This document shows, piece after piece, positions 1 to 9,316 of a stretch of 64,000 nucleotides of DNA (the first letter of the stretch is position 1; each line of letters starts with the position of its first letter). The position numbers and the translations under genes are program-made. Where the stretch lies: positions 1,968,001-2,032,000 of the forward strand of contig NC_011027.1 of assembly GCF_000020505.1 (NCBI RefSeq), written 5' to 3'. The stretch is from Chlorobaculum parvum NCIB 8327 (GTDB lineage: Bacteria; Bacteroidota; Chlorobiia; Chlorobiales; Chlorobiaceae). The notes beneath the pieces are model-generated. The model was not told where the DNA came from, searched no databases, and saw nothing but the letters and a program-made list of their open reading frames with translations.

Positions 1-165
1 CTCGTACTCCGCCTCTTCAACCTGCGTCCGACGGCTGGAGGAGTTAAACGATGATGACCCGCCGGAACGATCGCCCCTGGAAACGGTGAAGGTAAGGCGC
101 ACGAGGCGACTCACAAAGCGCACCGCCAGCCACAAAGCAATGAGAAGAAGAATGAATTTCAACAT
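1..165 (-). CDS. small membrane protein, C-terminus cut by window edge
   Basis: The frame starts with ATG at 163-165 and stays open for 55 codons to base 1, so the C-terminus lies outside the window. A GGAG ribosome-binding site sits a few bases upstream of the ATG. Residues 2-20 are strongly hydrophobic (one membrane segment), followed by basic residues and then a Ser/Gly/Arg-rich polar stretch. This layout resembles small single-pass proteins of the DUF4834 type, but the match is only impressionistic. It lies 128 bp downstream of the glutaredoxin-like gene on the same strand and may be the last gene of the hisS operon. Function unknown. Confidence 0.6.
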   Translation of the reverse strand, partial: MLKFILLLIALWLAVRFVSRLVRLTFTVSRGDRSGGSSSFNSSSRRTQVEEAEYE

Positions 166-292
166 GATCGACACTCCGGAAACAACGGGCGGATTCTGGA
201 GAACTTCCGCCGGAAACGACAACAGTCTGGATGGTTATGTTAACGAACGGGAAAAGCTTCTCCAAATCAATAAACCAGTCAGGATCAGCAGA

Positions 293-547
293 TCAGGAGA
301 GCGATGACCGGCCTTCGAGCAGTTCGGCGAGCCGGTCGGGGTCAATGCGGTGTTTAAAGGCCTCCCGGCCATTGATCAGGATGACGGGTATATCGAGACC
401 ATAACGCTCCAGGAGCTCGAAATCGCCGGAAATATCCTTTTTCTCGATCTCGAACGGTGTACGCTGACGAGCCTCTTCGAGCACTGCCATCGCTTTGTCG
501 CAGAGGCAGCAGGTCGGCTTGCCATAGATGGTAACCACCGGCCTCAT
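293..547 (-). CDS. glutaredoxin-like (DUF836/thioredoxin-fold) protein
   Basis: This 84-residue protein has the start of a thioredoxin fold: a beta strand (VVTIYGKP) followed by a CxxC redox motif (Cys-Cys-Leu-Cys, about residues 13-16). Further on it has the 'DIPVILING' segment that matches the cis-proline loop of glutaredoxins. Length and motif fit the glutaredoxin/DUF836 family of thiol-disulfide proteins; the substrate cannot be read from sequence. Its ATG overlaps the hisS stop by 4 bases, so the two are almost certainly translationally coupled. Confidence 0.85.
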   Translation of the reverse strand: MRPVVTIYGKPTCCLCDKAMAVLEEARQRTPFEIEKKDISGDFELLERYGLDIPVILINGREAFKHRIDPDRLAELLEGRSSLS

Positions 548-1836
548 GGCCGGGCCGACTCCTGCGAGACCGCTTCGTGCAGCACTTCGATGATGGCATC
601 GAGGTCGAGCGAGGTCTGCTCGGAGGTTTCGAGATTCTTGAGCGCGTAGTGGCCCGACTCCATTTCGCTCTGTCCGATGAAGAGCGCATAGGCCGCGCCC
701 ATGCGGTTGGCGTCGCGCATCTGCGCTTTCATGCTCCTTCCTGCCAGATCGATCTCGGTCTTCAGCCCCGATTTGCGCAAGCGGAAGGCAACCTGCATGG
801 CGTGGTCGGTCAGCTCTTTCTGCTGCACCACTACATAGACCAGCGGCCCGTGCGGATTGAGCGTGGCGAACAGCCCCTGCTTTTCCATGGCGATCATGAG
901 TCGCTCCATGCCGACCGCAAAGCCGACGGCGGGCAGATCGTTCGACGCGCCAAGCTCGCGGGCCAGACCGTCGTAGCGGCCGCCGCCGCCGATGGCGTCC
1001 TGAGCGCCAAGTTCGGAGCTGGTCACCTCGAAGGCTGCATGGCAGTAATAATCAAGTCCGCGCACCAGCAGATGATCAACGTCATAGGCAATTTGGCGGT
1101 CGTCGAGGTAAGAAAGCACTTTTTCGAAATCAGCCACCGACTCCGGCTTGAGCGAAGCGTACAGCCTCGGTGCTCCAGCGATCATCTCCTGCAGCGCCGG
1201 GTTTTTGGAGTCGAGAATCCGCAGCGGATTCTTTTCGAGCCGCTCCTTCGATGGTTCGTCGAGGTCGTTCTGGTAGGGCATGAAATAGTCACGCAGCGCT
1301 TCGCGGTAGCGGGCGCGGTCGTCGAGGTCGCCGAGCGAGTTGATGCGGAGCCGCAAGCCGTGCAAGCCAAGCGACGAGAAAACCTGCATCATGAAGGTCA
1401 GCACCTCAGCCACCGCCGCCGGGTTGGAAACCCCGAGCAGCTCCGCACCGAACTGCGTAAACTGGCGCTGGCGTCCGGCCTGCGGGCGCTCCTTGCGGAA
1501 CAGATCGCTGATATAGTAAAGTTTGCTCACCGGCGACTGCGAGAGCAGATTCTTCTGCAGGCAAGCGCGCATCACCCCGGCGGTCATCTCGGGCCGAAGC
1601 GTCAGAGAGCGTCCATTGGGGTCGGGCTGAAAGGTGAACATCTCCTTGCCGACGATGTCGGTGGTCGCGCCGATACCGCGCTGGAACAGCTCGGTGTATT
1701 CGAACACCGGCGTGCGCACCTCGCTGAACCCGTACAGTTCGGCCACCGAGCGGATCACCCCCTCGACATAGTGCCACCGTGCGATCTCATCCGGAAAAAT
1801 GTCCCGCGTACCCTTGACTGCCTGCAACTGCGCCAT
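544..1836 (-). CDS. hisS: histidyl-tRNA synthetase
   Basis: Class II aminoacyl-tRNA synthetase that charges tRNA-His with histidine in the cytoplasm. At 430 residues it has the usual bacterial length. Visible features are the TLRPE motif near residues 79-83, motif 2 ([14 protein letters not shown], 113-126), the histidine-binding segment LVRGLDYY (257-264), the GGGGRYDGL stretch (283-291) and motif 3 (GFAVGMERL, 305-313). The C-terminal anticodon-binding domain follows. It lies 20 bp downstream of the IIA-like gene and overlaps the glutaredoxin-like gene by 4 bases, so it is mid-operon. Confidence 0.97.
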   Translation of the reverse strand: MAQLQAVKGTRDIFPDEIARWHYVEGVIRSVAELYGFSEVRTPVFEYTELFQRGIGATTDIVGKEMFTFQPDPNGRSLTLRPEMTAGVMRACLQKNLLSQSPVSKLYYISDLFRKERPQAGRQRQFTQFGAELLGVSNPAAVAEVLTFMMQVFSSLGLHGLRLRINSLGDLDDRARYREALRDYFMPYQNDLDEPSKERLEKNPLRILDSKNPALQEMIAGAPRLYASLKPESVADFEKVLSYLDDRQIAYDVDHLLVRGLDYYCHAAFEVTSSELGAQDAIGGGGRYDGLARELGASNDLPAVGFAVGMERLMIAMEKQGLFATLNPHGPLVYVVVQQKELTDHAMQVAFRLRKSGLKTEIDLAGRSMKAQMRDANRMGAAYALFIGQSEMESGHYALKNLETSEQTSLDLDAIIEVLHEAVSQESARP

Positions 1837-1856
1837 AACTCTTTTTATCTCAACAA

Positions 1857-2327
1857 TTAAATCTGAGGTAGATCCTTTTCCTCCGCCCTGAACAGGTCGA
1901 GCACTTCACTCGGGCTCTTGGCTTCGATGATCCGGCGACGCACCTCGTCCTTGCCGGCGAGCCTGGTGATGCGCCCCAGCAGCTTGAGATGCTCAGCAAG
2001 CATAGTCTCGGGCGTTGCCAAGAGGAACACGATCTTCACCGGCTGGTTGTCGATCGATTCGAAATCAACCTCACCGTTTAGCGTTGCCAGCGCCAGCACG
2101 GGCGCGGTCACCGCCGAGGTCTTGGCGTGGGGCAAGCCGATATTCTTGCCGATGCCGGTTGACATCTCTCGCTCACGCTTTCGCACATCCTCGGCAAGCA
2201 GCTTCAGGTCCTTGACCTTTTCATGACCGGCAACCATCGAAATCAGGGTATCGATCACCTTTTCTTTTGAATCCGACGAAAGATTCAGCGAAATATGCTT
2301 TTCCGAGAGAAGCGCTTCAATTTTCAT
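1857..2327 (-). CDS. ptsN: PTS IIA-like nitrogen-regulatory protein
   Basis: 156-residue protein of the fructose/mannitol IIA (PTS_EIIA_2) fold. The phosphoacceptor His is in the motif [13 protein letters not shown] (His67). No IIB or IIC permease is nearby, so it is more likely a regulatory IIA of the PTS-Ntr type than a sugar transporter subunit. Enzyme I (ptsI) is encoded at 42.6 kb in this window and could supply the phosphate through an HPr not seen here. It lies between cdsA and hisS; its ATG overlaps the stop of a tiny upstream ORF. The gene symbol is by family, not proven orthology. Confidence 0.85.
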   Translation of the reverse strand: MKIEALLSEKHISLNLSSDSKEKVIDTLISMVAGHEKVKDLKLLAEDVRKREREMSTGIGKNIGLPHAKTSAVTAPVLALATLNGEVDFESIDNQPVKIVFLLATPETMLAEHLKLLGRITRLAGKDEVRRRIIEAKSPSEVLDLFRAEEKDLPQI

Positions 2328-2494
2328 GGGCGATAAGACTTGCAGTGTGAGGCCGTGAGATGGTGAGACCGCGTGCGCCGGACTTCGTAATGGTACTGGC
2401 CGTCAAGGGTAAGAAGATCGGGCGGCGTTTCAGGCGCTTCATCCGTCTGCCCAGGCAGGACGAAGCAACGGCCCGGCTGACCCGTGTCGGCCAT
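2324..2494 (-). CDS. small hypothetical protein overlapping ptsN
   Basis: A 56-residue frame beginning with ATG at 2492-2494 and ending in a TGA that overlaps the ATG of the PTS IIA-like gene, the arrangement typical of coupled genes. Codon choice (GAC, GGC, CAG, CTG) resembles the neighbouring genes. The peptide is polar, rich in Pro and Asp at the start and Arg/His/Ser near the end, with no membrane segment or motif that I recognise. The upstream ribosome-binding site is weak. Support is the stop/start overlap and codon use only. Confidence 0.45.
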   Translation of the reverse strand: MADTGQPGRCFVLPGQTDEAPETPPDLLTLDGQYHYEVRRTRSHHLTASHCKSYRP

Positions 2495-2686
2495 TCCGAA
2501 TCCGGTGAACCGGAACTCACGACAAAATCACAGGGGAATATCTCTAAACAAACTGAACTTCAATATAAAAAACATTCGGCTCCACAAGCAACCGATCAAG
2601 CAGTGCACGCAGAAAAAAGTGATCGAGCCATTCTGGCTGGCGGCCGGAGTAAACCGGATCGGGAACGGACATGCTCTGTAGTAAGA

Positions 2687-2700
2687 ACCCGATTTCGGGT
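2687..2700. repeat. 14-bp inverted repeat between cdsA and the small ORF
   Basis: acccgatttcgggt forms a short self-complementary stem just downstream of cdsA. No T-run follows on the cdsA strand, so it is at best a weak terminator or processing hairpin. The rest of 2495-2734 shows no other clear feature. Confidence 0.3.
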
Positions 2701-2734
2701 AGCAATGAAAACCCGGCGTCAAATCAACAACAGC

Positions 2735-3565
2735 TCAGGCGTAGGTCACAAAAAGGTAGAGCAGCGGAGCCATGAACATGATCGTGTCGAACCGGTCGAG
2801 CACACCGCCATGCCCAGGGATGAGCGACGACGAGTCCTTGACGCCGGCATCGCGCTTGAACATCGACTCCATCAGGTCTCCGATCGGGCCAATCGCGCCG
2901 ATAAACAACCCAATCGGCAGTGCGCGTCCGTCAGGACAGCCGGAGATAAACGCCGAACAGCCCCATGCGGCCAGCACGCTGCCGGCAACACCGACCAGAT
3001 ACCCTTCCCAGGTCTTTTTCGGACTGATGCGGGCAAAGAACTTGCGGCCAAAAATCTTTCCACCAAGCCCCCGGCCTCCGAAATAGGCGAAAATATCAGC
3101 CGCCCAGACGCACATGAAAAGCAGCAATACCAGCGACTCACCACTCCCCATGCCGCTGGTCGTTTCGGCAAGCCGAAGCCGGAGCAGCGAGCCGAAGCAC
3201 AGATTGACGTAAAGCAACCCGACCAGCGTCGAGCCGATATTCATCAACTGGGAACCTTGGGTTCGCCAAAGTTCGATCACCTGAAGAGCCATGACGGCGA
3301 CCAGCACCGCCTCCCAGTAATCGACAATGCGGAAATAGAAATTGAGCTGCAGAAGCGCGGTCAGCGGCAGCAGCACGAGAAGCGATACCGGATGGGCATG
3401 GTGAACCGCCAGACGCCGGAACTCGGCAGTGGCCATGAGACTGAGCGCGAGCACCAGCGAAAAGAAAAAAAGCCCGCCCTGGATGTTGAGCCAGAGCAGC
3501 AGCGGAATGCCTACGATGGCCACCGCCACCCGCTGAAAAAGATTGCTTTGCGTCAGTGAAGACAT
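2735..3565 (-). CDS. cdsA: phosphatidate cytidylyltransferase
   Basis: Integral membrane enzyme that makes CDP-diacylglycerol from phosphatidic acid and CTP, feeding phospholipid synthesis. The 276-residue protein is almost entirely hydrophobic helices. Near the C-terminus it carries the family signature: FKRD at residues 236-239, then KD, then PGHGGVLDRFD ending at residue 260. It sits 14 bp downstream of the CPBP protease gene on the same strand. Confidence 0.95.
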   Translation of the reverse strand: MSSLTQSNLFQRVAVAIVGIPLLLWLNIQGGLFFFSLVLALSLMATAEFRRLAVHHAHPVSLLVLLPLTALLQLNFYFRIVDYWEAVLVAVMALQVIELWRTQGSQLMNIGSTLVGLLYVNLCFGSLLRLRLAETTSGMGSGESLVLLLFMCVWAADIFAYFGGRGLGGKIFGRKFFARISPKKTWEGYLVGVAGSVLAAWGCSAFISGCPDGRALPIGLFIGAIGPIGDLMESMFKRDAGVKDSSSLIPGHGGVLDRFDTIMFMAPLLYLFVTYA

Positions 3566-3579
3566 AGATCAGACCTGTA

Positions 3580-4539
3580 TCATAAACGCCCGCCGGGCAT
3601 TGATTTTTCGGCATGTGCGGATGCCGGTTTTTCAGGAAAATAGCGGATCAGCAACGAAAAAATAAACAGCGACACCACAACCAGCACCCACCACGGCCAC
3701 AGCAAAATGGGCGATGACGCCACCACTTCACCGGCTTGACCAGTCTGCCCGCCGCCCAGATGCAACAACACCAGCGCCGCAAGGTTGTTGGCGCCATGAG
3801 CAACTGCAGGAACCAGCAGATTGTCCGTCTTCAGGTAGAGATACCCGATATACCACCCGAGCAACGTCAGCGGCAGCAAATTGAACAACTCCAGGTGAAA
3901 AAGCGCGAACACCAGCCCGCTGAAAAGAACTGCATAAAGAGGCTTGATGTTCAGCGCAAGGCTTTTCTGAATGTATCCCCTGAACAACAGCTCTTCGCAA
4001 ATCGAAGGCGTCAGCACAAAAACCAGCAACGCGCCCAGCAGGCTTGCGGGTGACGTATCTCCGGCAAGCGACCTAATGAGCCGATCGAGCTGCTCCTGGC
4101 TCTTCAGCAGCGCCTGCCCGATTTCGCCAAGCATCGGCAACAAACGAACCTGGACCTCCACGATACTGTAAAGAAAGGGCTGCAGCAACAGCATGCCGAG
4201 CCCGCCGACAAGCGCCGAACGCAAGCCACCGCCCTTGCCAACGCCCAGCCACCGGAGGTTGACCCGCCCGAACGGAGTGCCGCCACTCAATCGGCTAGCC
4301 AGCAGAAGCACCGGAAGCCCGAGCGCCAGGATCTGACCGATCGCCTGAGCCAGAAGCATTCGTTGCAGCAACGGTGCTGACTGGCCACGCAACACGGGCT
4401 CAAGCGACTGGCCACCGAGTGCCAGAAAACTTAATACGCCACCAGCCAGCAGGTACCCTGCCAGAATACCAACCAACACCAGAACTGTCTTGAACAGCGT
4501 CGGCCGCACGGCAGAGTTCGGATTGTCAATGGGACTCAT
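3580..4539 (-). CDS. CPBP family intramembrane protease
   Basis: 319-residue polytopic membrane protein of the CPBP/Abi (CAAX protease, bacteriocin-processing) family. The three catalytic motifs are visible: EExxxR (Glu182-Glu183 with Arg187), FxxxH with His215, and HxxxN starting at His248. These residues form the intramembrane glutamic-type active site known for Rce1-like enzymes. Substrate unknown. First gene of the leftward group with cdsA. Confidence 0.88.
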   Translation of the reverse strand: MSPIDNPNSAVRPTLFKTVLVLVGILAGYLLAGGVLSFLALGGQSLEPVLRGQSAPLLQRMLLAQAIGQILALGLPVLLLASRLSGGTPFGRVNLRWLGVGKGGGLRSALVGGLGMLLLQPFLYSIVEVQVRLLPMLGEIGQALLKSQEQLDRLIRSLAGDTSPASLLGALLVFVLTPSICEELLFRGYIQKSLALNIKPLYAVLFSGLVFALFHLELFNLLPLTLLGWYIGYLYLKTDNLLVPAVAHGANNLAALVLLHLGGGQTGQAGEVVASSPILLWPWWVLVVVSLFIFSLLIRYFPEKPASAHAEKSMPGGRL

Positions 4540-4827
4540 GAACTACGTTGTGCCAATTGAAAATCGAGTTACAGAAAATACTGATCGACGCAAGACGAGT
4601 GACTCAACGACACGCGCTGTGGTCACTCTTCGCGCCCAGCGTACAATAATAAACTAACATGCAACGCTTTTTCATCCGAAAATTCAGGGCTTTTTTACCA
4701 AAAAAGCGATTACTGTTTATTTTAGTAAACGAAAAACCTGCCACATGCCCCATCAGGAGTAATCGCAGGTATCCCGGCCGGATTCCCGTAATCGCCCGGC
4801 GAAACCGGGCCTCATCCAGCATTTTTT
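4540..4827. other. intergenic region with two short inverted repeats
   Basis: This divergent spacer separates the CPBP gene (leftward) from the epimerase gene (rightward). It holds an A/T hairpin-like TTTTTTaccAAAAAA near 4691-4705 and a GTTTA/TAAAC inverted repeat at 4715-4730, both in an AT-rich stretch that probably contains promoters. No convincing coding frame is present. Confidence 0.4.
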
Positions 4828-5880
4828 GTGAAAATACTTGTTACCGGCACGGCCGGATTCATCGGCTTCCACCTTGCCGAACGCCTTGCTCAGAGAGGCG
4901 ACGAAGTGGTCGGTCTCGACAACATCAACGACTATTACGACCAGAACGTCAAGTACGGACGGCTCGCATTCTCAGGCATAGACCGCGATGCCATCGAAGA
5001 GGGCAAACTCGTTACCTCGACAAAGTATCCGAACTACCGCTTTATCAAGCTCGATCTCGAAGACAAGGCCGCAATTGACGCGCTGTTCGCCGCCGAGCAG
5101 TTCGACGCAGTCTGCAACCTTGCGGCACAGGCCGGGGTGCGCTACTCGCTGACCAACCCCGACGCCTACATCAAGTCGAACATCACCGGCTTCATCAATC
5201 TGCTCGAAGCATGCCGCCACAACAAGGTCGGCAACCTCAGCTACGCATCGAGCTCGTCGGTGTACGGCCTGAACGAACGCCAGCCTTTTTCGGTGCACCA
5301 CAATGTCGATCACCCGGTGAGCCTGTACGCGGCCAGCAAGAAGTCCAACGAGCTGATGGCGCACACCTACAGCCACCTGTTCGGCATCCCGACCACCGGC
5401 CTGCGCTTCTTCACGGTCTACGGGCCGTGGGGACGGCCAGACATGGCGCTGTTCCTGTTCACCAAAGCCGCGCTCGAAGGCCGCCCGATCGACGTCTTCA
5501 ACTACGGCAATATGCAGCGCGACTTCACCTACATCGATGACATCATCGAAGGCGTGGTACGCGTTATCGACAATCCGGCCAAATCGAATCCAAACTGGAG
5601 TGGCCAGAACCCCGATCCCGGCACTTCGTCGGCCCCGTACCGCGTTTACAACATCGGCAACAACGAGCCGGTCAGGCTGTTGGATTTCATCGAGGCCATT
5701 GAAAAAGCGCTCGGCAAAACCATCGAAAAGAACATGCTGCCAATCCAGCCGGGCGACGTTCCCTCGACCTACGCCGACGTCACCGACCTGGTCGAAGAGC
5801 TTGGCTACAGACCTGCCACACCGGTTCAGGAGGGCATCAACCGCTTCGTTGCCTGGTACCGTGAATTCTTCAACGTCTGA
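4828..5880 (+). CDS. NAD-dependent epimerase, UDP-glucuronate 4-epimerase type
   Basis: 350-residue extended short-chain dehydrogenase/reductase. The N-terminal Rossmann motif TGTAGFIG (residues 6-13), the SSSVYG segment (142-147) and the catalytic Tyr167-x3-Lys171 are all present. The NINDYYD motif after strand 2 and the GPWGRPDMALFLF stretch are typical of UDP-glucuronate 4-epimerases, which supply UDP-galacturonate for surface glycans. The start is GTG (4828-4830); no in-frame ATG lies close by that would keep the Rossmann strand. It opens the glycan region and is followed 37 bp later by glycosyltransferases. Confidence 0.9.
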   Translation: MKILVTGTAGFIGFHLAERLAQRGDEVVGLDNINDYYDQNVKYGRLAFSGIDRDAIEEGKLVTSTKYPNYRFIKLDLEDKAAIDALFAAEQFDAVCNLAAQAGVRYSLTNPDAYIKSNITGFINLLEACRHNKVGNLSYASSSSVYGLNERQPFSVHHNVDHPVSLYAASKKSNELMAHTYSHLFGIPTTGLRFFTVYGPWGRPDMALFLFTKAALEGRPIDVFNYGNMQRDFTYIDDIIEGVVRVIDNPAKSNPNWSGQNPDPGTSSAPYRVYNIGNNEPVRLLDFIEAIEKALGKTIEKNMLPIQPGDVPSTYADVTDLVEELGYRPATPVQEGINRFVAWYREFFNV

Positions 5881-5917
5881 GGCGCTGGAGATGGGCATCG
5901 ACGGCCGACTGTAAACC

Positions 5918-6985
5918 ATGAACATTCTCTTTATCAACTCGGCAAGAACCTGGGGAGGAACCGAGAAATGGACCTCCATGGCAGCTCATGCTCTTGCTGA
6001 AAGCGAGAATACTTTTCTGGTTTACCGCCGGGAAATCGTAGGAGAGCGCTTCACGATCCCGAAATTTCAACTGCCATGCCTGAGCCATGTCGATCCGTAC
6101 ACGATCATGCAGGTCATCAGAATCATCCGGCAACACCGCATCGATGTCGTCATCCCGACCAAACGCAAGGATTATATGATTGCCGGTATCGCATCGAAAG
6201 TGTGCGGCATCACGAACATCCTCCGACTCGGAATCGACCGGACGCCGACGAGCTTCTGGTTTCACCGGCTCATGTACGGCACCCTCGCGGATGGCATCAT
6301 CGTGAACGCCCGCAGAATCAAGGAAAGTCTCTCAAAGGCGACCTGGCTTGATTCCGACAAAATCAGAGTCATCTACAACGGAATCGATACAACCGCTATC
6401 GACCGACAGTTCCCGGACGGACTGCCCGACAAACCGACAGGATTCACGGTGTGCTCGATGGGCATTCTGACCCGGCGCAAGGGATTTGATTTTCTGATGG
6501 AGGGCTTTGCGCGATTCCTTGAACGTTCCGGAGCACAGGACGCGGAGCTCGTCATCATCGGCAGCGGGCCTGAACAGGCCGCCCTCGAAGCCCTTGCCGA
6601 CGAACTCGGCATTTCCGGCATCACCAGATTCACGGGATTTCTCCGCAATCCCCTGTCCGAGCTGGCCCGCAGCCATCTGTTCGCGATGGTCTCGAAAAAC
6701 GAGGGCATTGCCAACGCGCTGCTCGAAGGCATGTACCTCGGCAACGCCCCGGTCAGCACCAGAGCCGGCGGTTCAGAAGAAGCCATCGATCACGGCGTCA
6801 ACGGCTATCTGCTCGACTACGGAGACGTCGAGACACTGGCCGACACCCTTGTAGAGCTGTATCAATCACCGCAGCTCCGGGAAACCATCGCACGGCGGGC
6901 CAGAGAACGGGTCATCAAGCAGTTTGCATTGGAGCGGATGAGCCGTGAAGTCATCGATTTCTGCAAGTCGCGACAAAAAAGGTAA
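5918..6985 (+). CDS. glycosyltransferase family 4
   Basis: 355-residue GT-B fold glycosyltransferase. The N-terminal domain opens with a short beta strand and the motif GGTEKW; the C-terminal domain has the donor-binding Rossmann half (GSGPEQ) and the EGIANALLEGM stretch, the E-x7-E motif of GT4 retaining enzymes. It closely resembles the next gene (shared NSAR, PTKRKDY, ILRLGIDR and VIYNGID segments), so the two arose by tandem duplication. Sugar and acceptor cannot be assigned. Confidence 0.9.
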   Translation: MNILFINSARTWGGTEKWTSMAAHALAESENTFLVYRREIVGERFTIPKFQLPCLSHVDPYTIMQVIRIIRQHRIDVVIPTKRKDYMIAGIASKVCGITNILRLGIDRTPTSFWFHRLMYGTLADGIIVNARRIKESLSKATWLDSDKIRVIYNGIDTTAIDRQFPDGLPDKPTGFTVCSMGILTRRKGFDFLMEGFARFLERSGAQDAELVIIGSGPEQAALEALADELGISGITRFTGFLRNPLSELARSHLFAMVSKNEGIANALLEGMYLGNAPVSTRAGGSEEAIDHGVNGYLLDYGDVETLADTLVELYQSPQLRETIARRARERVIKQFALERMSREVIDFCKSRQKR

Positions 6986-7073
6986 GCCGATATTTTTGTA
7001 GATTGGCTTCACATGTTGTCATCTCCAACCACAACCCCAGACCCAACAGCAGCAGCACACCTGCTCCGGACGC

Positions 7074-8156
7074 ATGAATTTTCTCTTTCTTAATTCCGCG
7101 CGCCGTGGATGGGGCGGCAATGAAAAGTGGACCAAAATGGCTGCAGAAGCCCTTGGCGCCAGGCATGAGGTCATGCTCGCGTACCGCGATCCGGCAATAG
7201 GTGATCGAATTGACGTTGAAAAAGTCCGCCTCCCTTTCCGCTGGGAGTTCGATCCGACCACACTTTCCAGCCTGGTCAGGCTCGTCCGTCAAAAGAAGAT
7301 CGATATCCTGATTCCGACCAAACGTAAGGATTACGTGATTGCCGGTCTTGTCTGCCGCCTTACCGGAGCAACCAACATCCTCCGGCTCGGTATTGACCGC
7401 CCACCAAAAAACACCTGGATTCAGCGGCTGATCTTCGGTACGCTGACGGATGGCGTCATCATCAATGCAGAAAAAATTCGCCAGACACTTGCCCAATCCT
7501 CATGGTTCGACACCGGCAAGGTACGGGTGATCTACAATGGAGTCGACAGGGAACGACTGGAACTGGACTCCGGCAATCCTTATGAAAAGCCCTTTCCATT
7601 CACGATCGGCGCTGCCGGGGCGCTCATCCCGCGCAAAGGATTCGACTTCCTCATTCGCGCGTTCGCCCGATTTACCAGTGGCAACCAAAGTGCGACCGAC
7701 AGCGGGCTCGTCATTGCAGGAGCGGGGCCAGAGCGGGATTCACTCGAAAAGCTCGCTACCGATCTCGGAGTTGCTAACCGGGTGCGTTTTACCGGACATC
7801 TCAACAACCCCTACCCCATGATGCGCGCCTGCAATCTGTTTGTCTCGGCCTCGCAATCGGAAGGCTTGGCGAATGTGCTGCTCGAAAGCATGGCGCTCCG
7901 TTGCGTCCCTATCAGCACTCTCTCAGGTGGGGCCGATGAGCTGATCGAGGATGGAAAAAACGGCTTTCTCGTGCAGTACGGTGACGAAGAGCAGCTCGCG
8001 GGAATCTTCGACAAATTGTACAGGAACCGCGATCAGGCCGATGTTCTTGCCGCGAATGCACAGCGGACGATTATGAAGCGCTTCTCCATTGAACGGATGC
8101 GCACCGACTTGCTAAAATTCTGCTCGGAAACCCTCGATCGAAAAAAAGCCTCATGA
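7074..8156 (+). CDS. glycosyltransferase family 4 (tandem paralogue)
   Basis: 360-residue GT-B enzyme. It shares long blocks with the preceding gene (PTKRKDY, TNILRLGIDR, VIYNGVD, RKGFDFL), and has the same E-x7-E donor motif (EGLANVLLESM). Its stop overlaps the start of the next glycosyltransferase by 4 bases (ATGA), so translation of the two is likely coupled. An 88-bp spacer separates it from the upstream paralogue. Confidence 0.9.
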   Translation: MNFLFLNSARRGWGGNEKWTKMAAEALGARHEVMLAYRDPAIGDRIDVEKVRLPFRWEFDPTTLSSLVRLVRQKKIDILIPTKRKDYVIAGLVCRLTGATNILRLGIDRPPKNTWIQRLIFGTLTDGVIINAEKIRQTLAQSSWFDTGKVRVIYNGVDRERLELDSGNPYEKPFPFTIGAAGALIPRKGFDFLIRAFARFTSGNQSATDSGLVIAGAGPERDSLEKLATDLGVANRVRFTGHLNNPYPMMRACNLFVSASQSEGLANVLLESMALRCVPISTLSGGADELIEDGKNGFLVQYGDEEQLAGIFDKLYRNRDQADVLAANAQRTIMKRFSIERMRTDLLKFCSETLDRKKAS

Positions 8157-9292
8157 ACGTACTCTTCATCAACTCCATCGGCAAAGACAAATTCGGCGGT
8201 GGTGAAAAGTGGATGGTCAATGCCGCAAAAGGGCTGACTGAGCGGGGGCATAACGTCGTAATGGCCAGCAGGAAAAACTCCCGCCTCCTGAAATATGCGG
8301 CTGAAAAGGGCGTTCAGACCAAAGTCATGACTATCCGGGGCGACATCAGCCCTTTGGCGACGCTGAAAATCGCCTCGTGGATGAAGCAACACGAAACGGA
8401 TGTGCTGATCTGCAACCTCAACAAGGATGTCCGCGTGGCTGGCCTTGCCGCCCGTCTCGTCGGCAGACCGGTGGTGCTGGCGCGCCACGGCATGCTGCTG
8501 TGCAGCCGGAAATGGAAACACAAGCTCACCCTCACCAGACTGACCGACGGCATCATCACCAACAGCCAGACCATCAGAAAAGCCTATGCTGAGTATGGCT
8601 GGTTCAGCGAAAACTTCGTCAAGGTGATCTACAACGGCCTGATTATTCCCGAAAAGGTCACAGCATTCGATTTCGCCTCGCGCTTCCCCGGCAAAAAGAT
8701 CATCTACAGCGCCGGACGCCTCTCCAAACAGAAAGGGTTCGAGTACCTGATTGAAGCGGCCGCCATCCTGAAACGCAAACGCAACGACCTCGTGTTCGCC
8801 ATCTCGGGTGAAGGCAAACTTGAAAGCGAACTGAGCAACCAGATCAGGACGCTCGGTCTCGAAGACAGCTTCGTCTTACTCGGCTTCACGCCCGACATTT
8901 ACCCGTGCCTGAAAGGGTGCGACCTGTTCGTGCTGGCCTCGCTGTTCGAAGGCATGCCCAACGTGGTCATGGAGGCGATGGCCATGCAGAAACCGGTCAT
9001 AGCGACCGACGTGAACGGCGCACGCGAACTGATGGGAGCAAGCGCGGAAAGCCTGCGCTGCGACACGGGCCTCATCATCCCGCCGAAAGAGCCGCAAGCC
9101 ATCGCCGAAGCCATCGAAAAGCTGATCGACAATCCTGAAGCTGCCGAAGCCTGCGGAAAGGCGGGCCATGAACGAGTGAAAAACAACTTCACCATGCAGG
9201 CGATGGTCAACAATCTCGAAGAGCACCTGCGCAACAAAATCGCTGAAAAACGCAGCACAGGTCAAGAGACAAAAACAGATCCTGCTTCGTAA
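8153..9292 (+). CDS. glycosyltransferase family 4 (third tandem member)
   Basis: 379-residue GT-B fold enzyme. The N-terminus (FGGGEKW) and middle (VKVIYNGL) match the two preceding genes more loosely than they match each other, and the GRLSKQKGFEYLIEA and EGMPNVVMEAM motifs are classic GT4. The last 20 residues are a polar Lys/Thr-rich tail. It ends 24 bp before the convergent GT9 gene; a small GGTAGG/CCTACC palindrome lies in that junction. Confidence 0.9.
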   Translation: MNVLFINSIGKDKFGGGEKWMVNAAKGLTERGHNVVMASRKNSRLLKYAAEKGVQTKVMTIRGDISPLATLKIASWMKQHETDVLICNLNKDVRVAGLAARLVGRPVVLARHGMLLCSRKWKHKLTLTRLTDGIITNSQTIRKAYAEYGWFSENFVKVIYNGLIIPEKVTAFDFASRFPGKKIIYSAGRLSKQKGFEYLIEAAAILKRKRNDLVFAISGEGKLESELSNQIRTLGLEDSFVLLGFTPDIYPCLKGCDLFVLASLFEGMPNVVMEAMAMQKPVIATDVNGARELMGASAESLRCDTGLIIPPKEPQAIAEAIEKLIDNPEAAEACGKAGHERVKNNFTMQAMVNNLEEHLRNKIAEKRSTGQETKTDPAS

Positions 9293-9316
9293 AACCGCGC
9301 TATGCCCGGTAGGAGC

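Noticed and set aside
577-1860. Long rightward frame (427 codons) opposite hisS
   Set aside because: It is the antisense shadow of a clear hisS gene; the peptide is His/Arg/Val-rich with no recognisable domain.
2360-3559. Rightward frame of 399 codons opposite cdsA
   Set aside because: Antisense to cdsA, very rich in Arg, Gln and His, with no motif or ribosome-binding site.
4972-5979. Leftward frame of 335 codons opposite the epimerase
   Set aside because: Shadow of the epimerase gene, whose motifs are complete.
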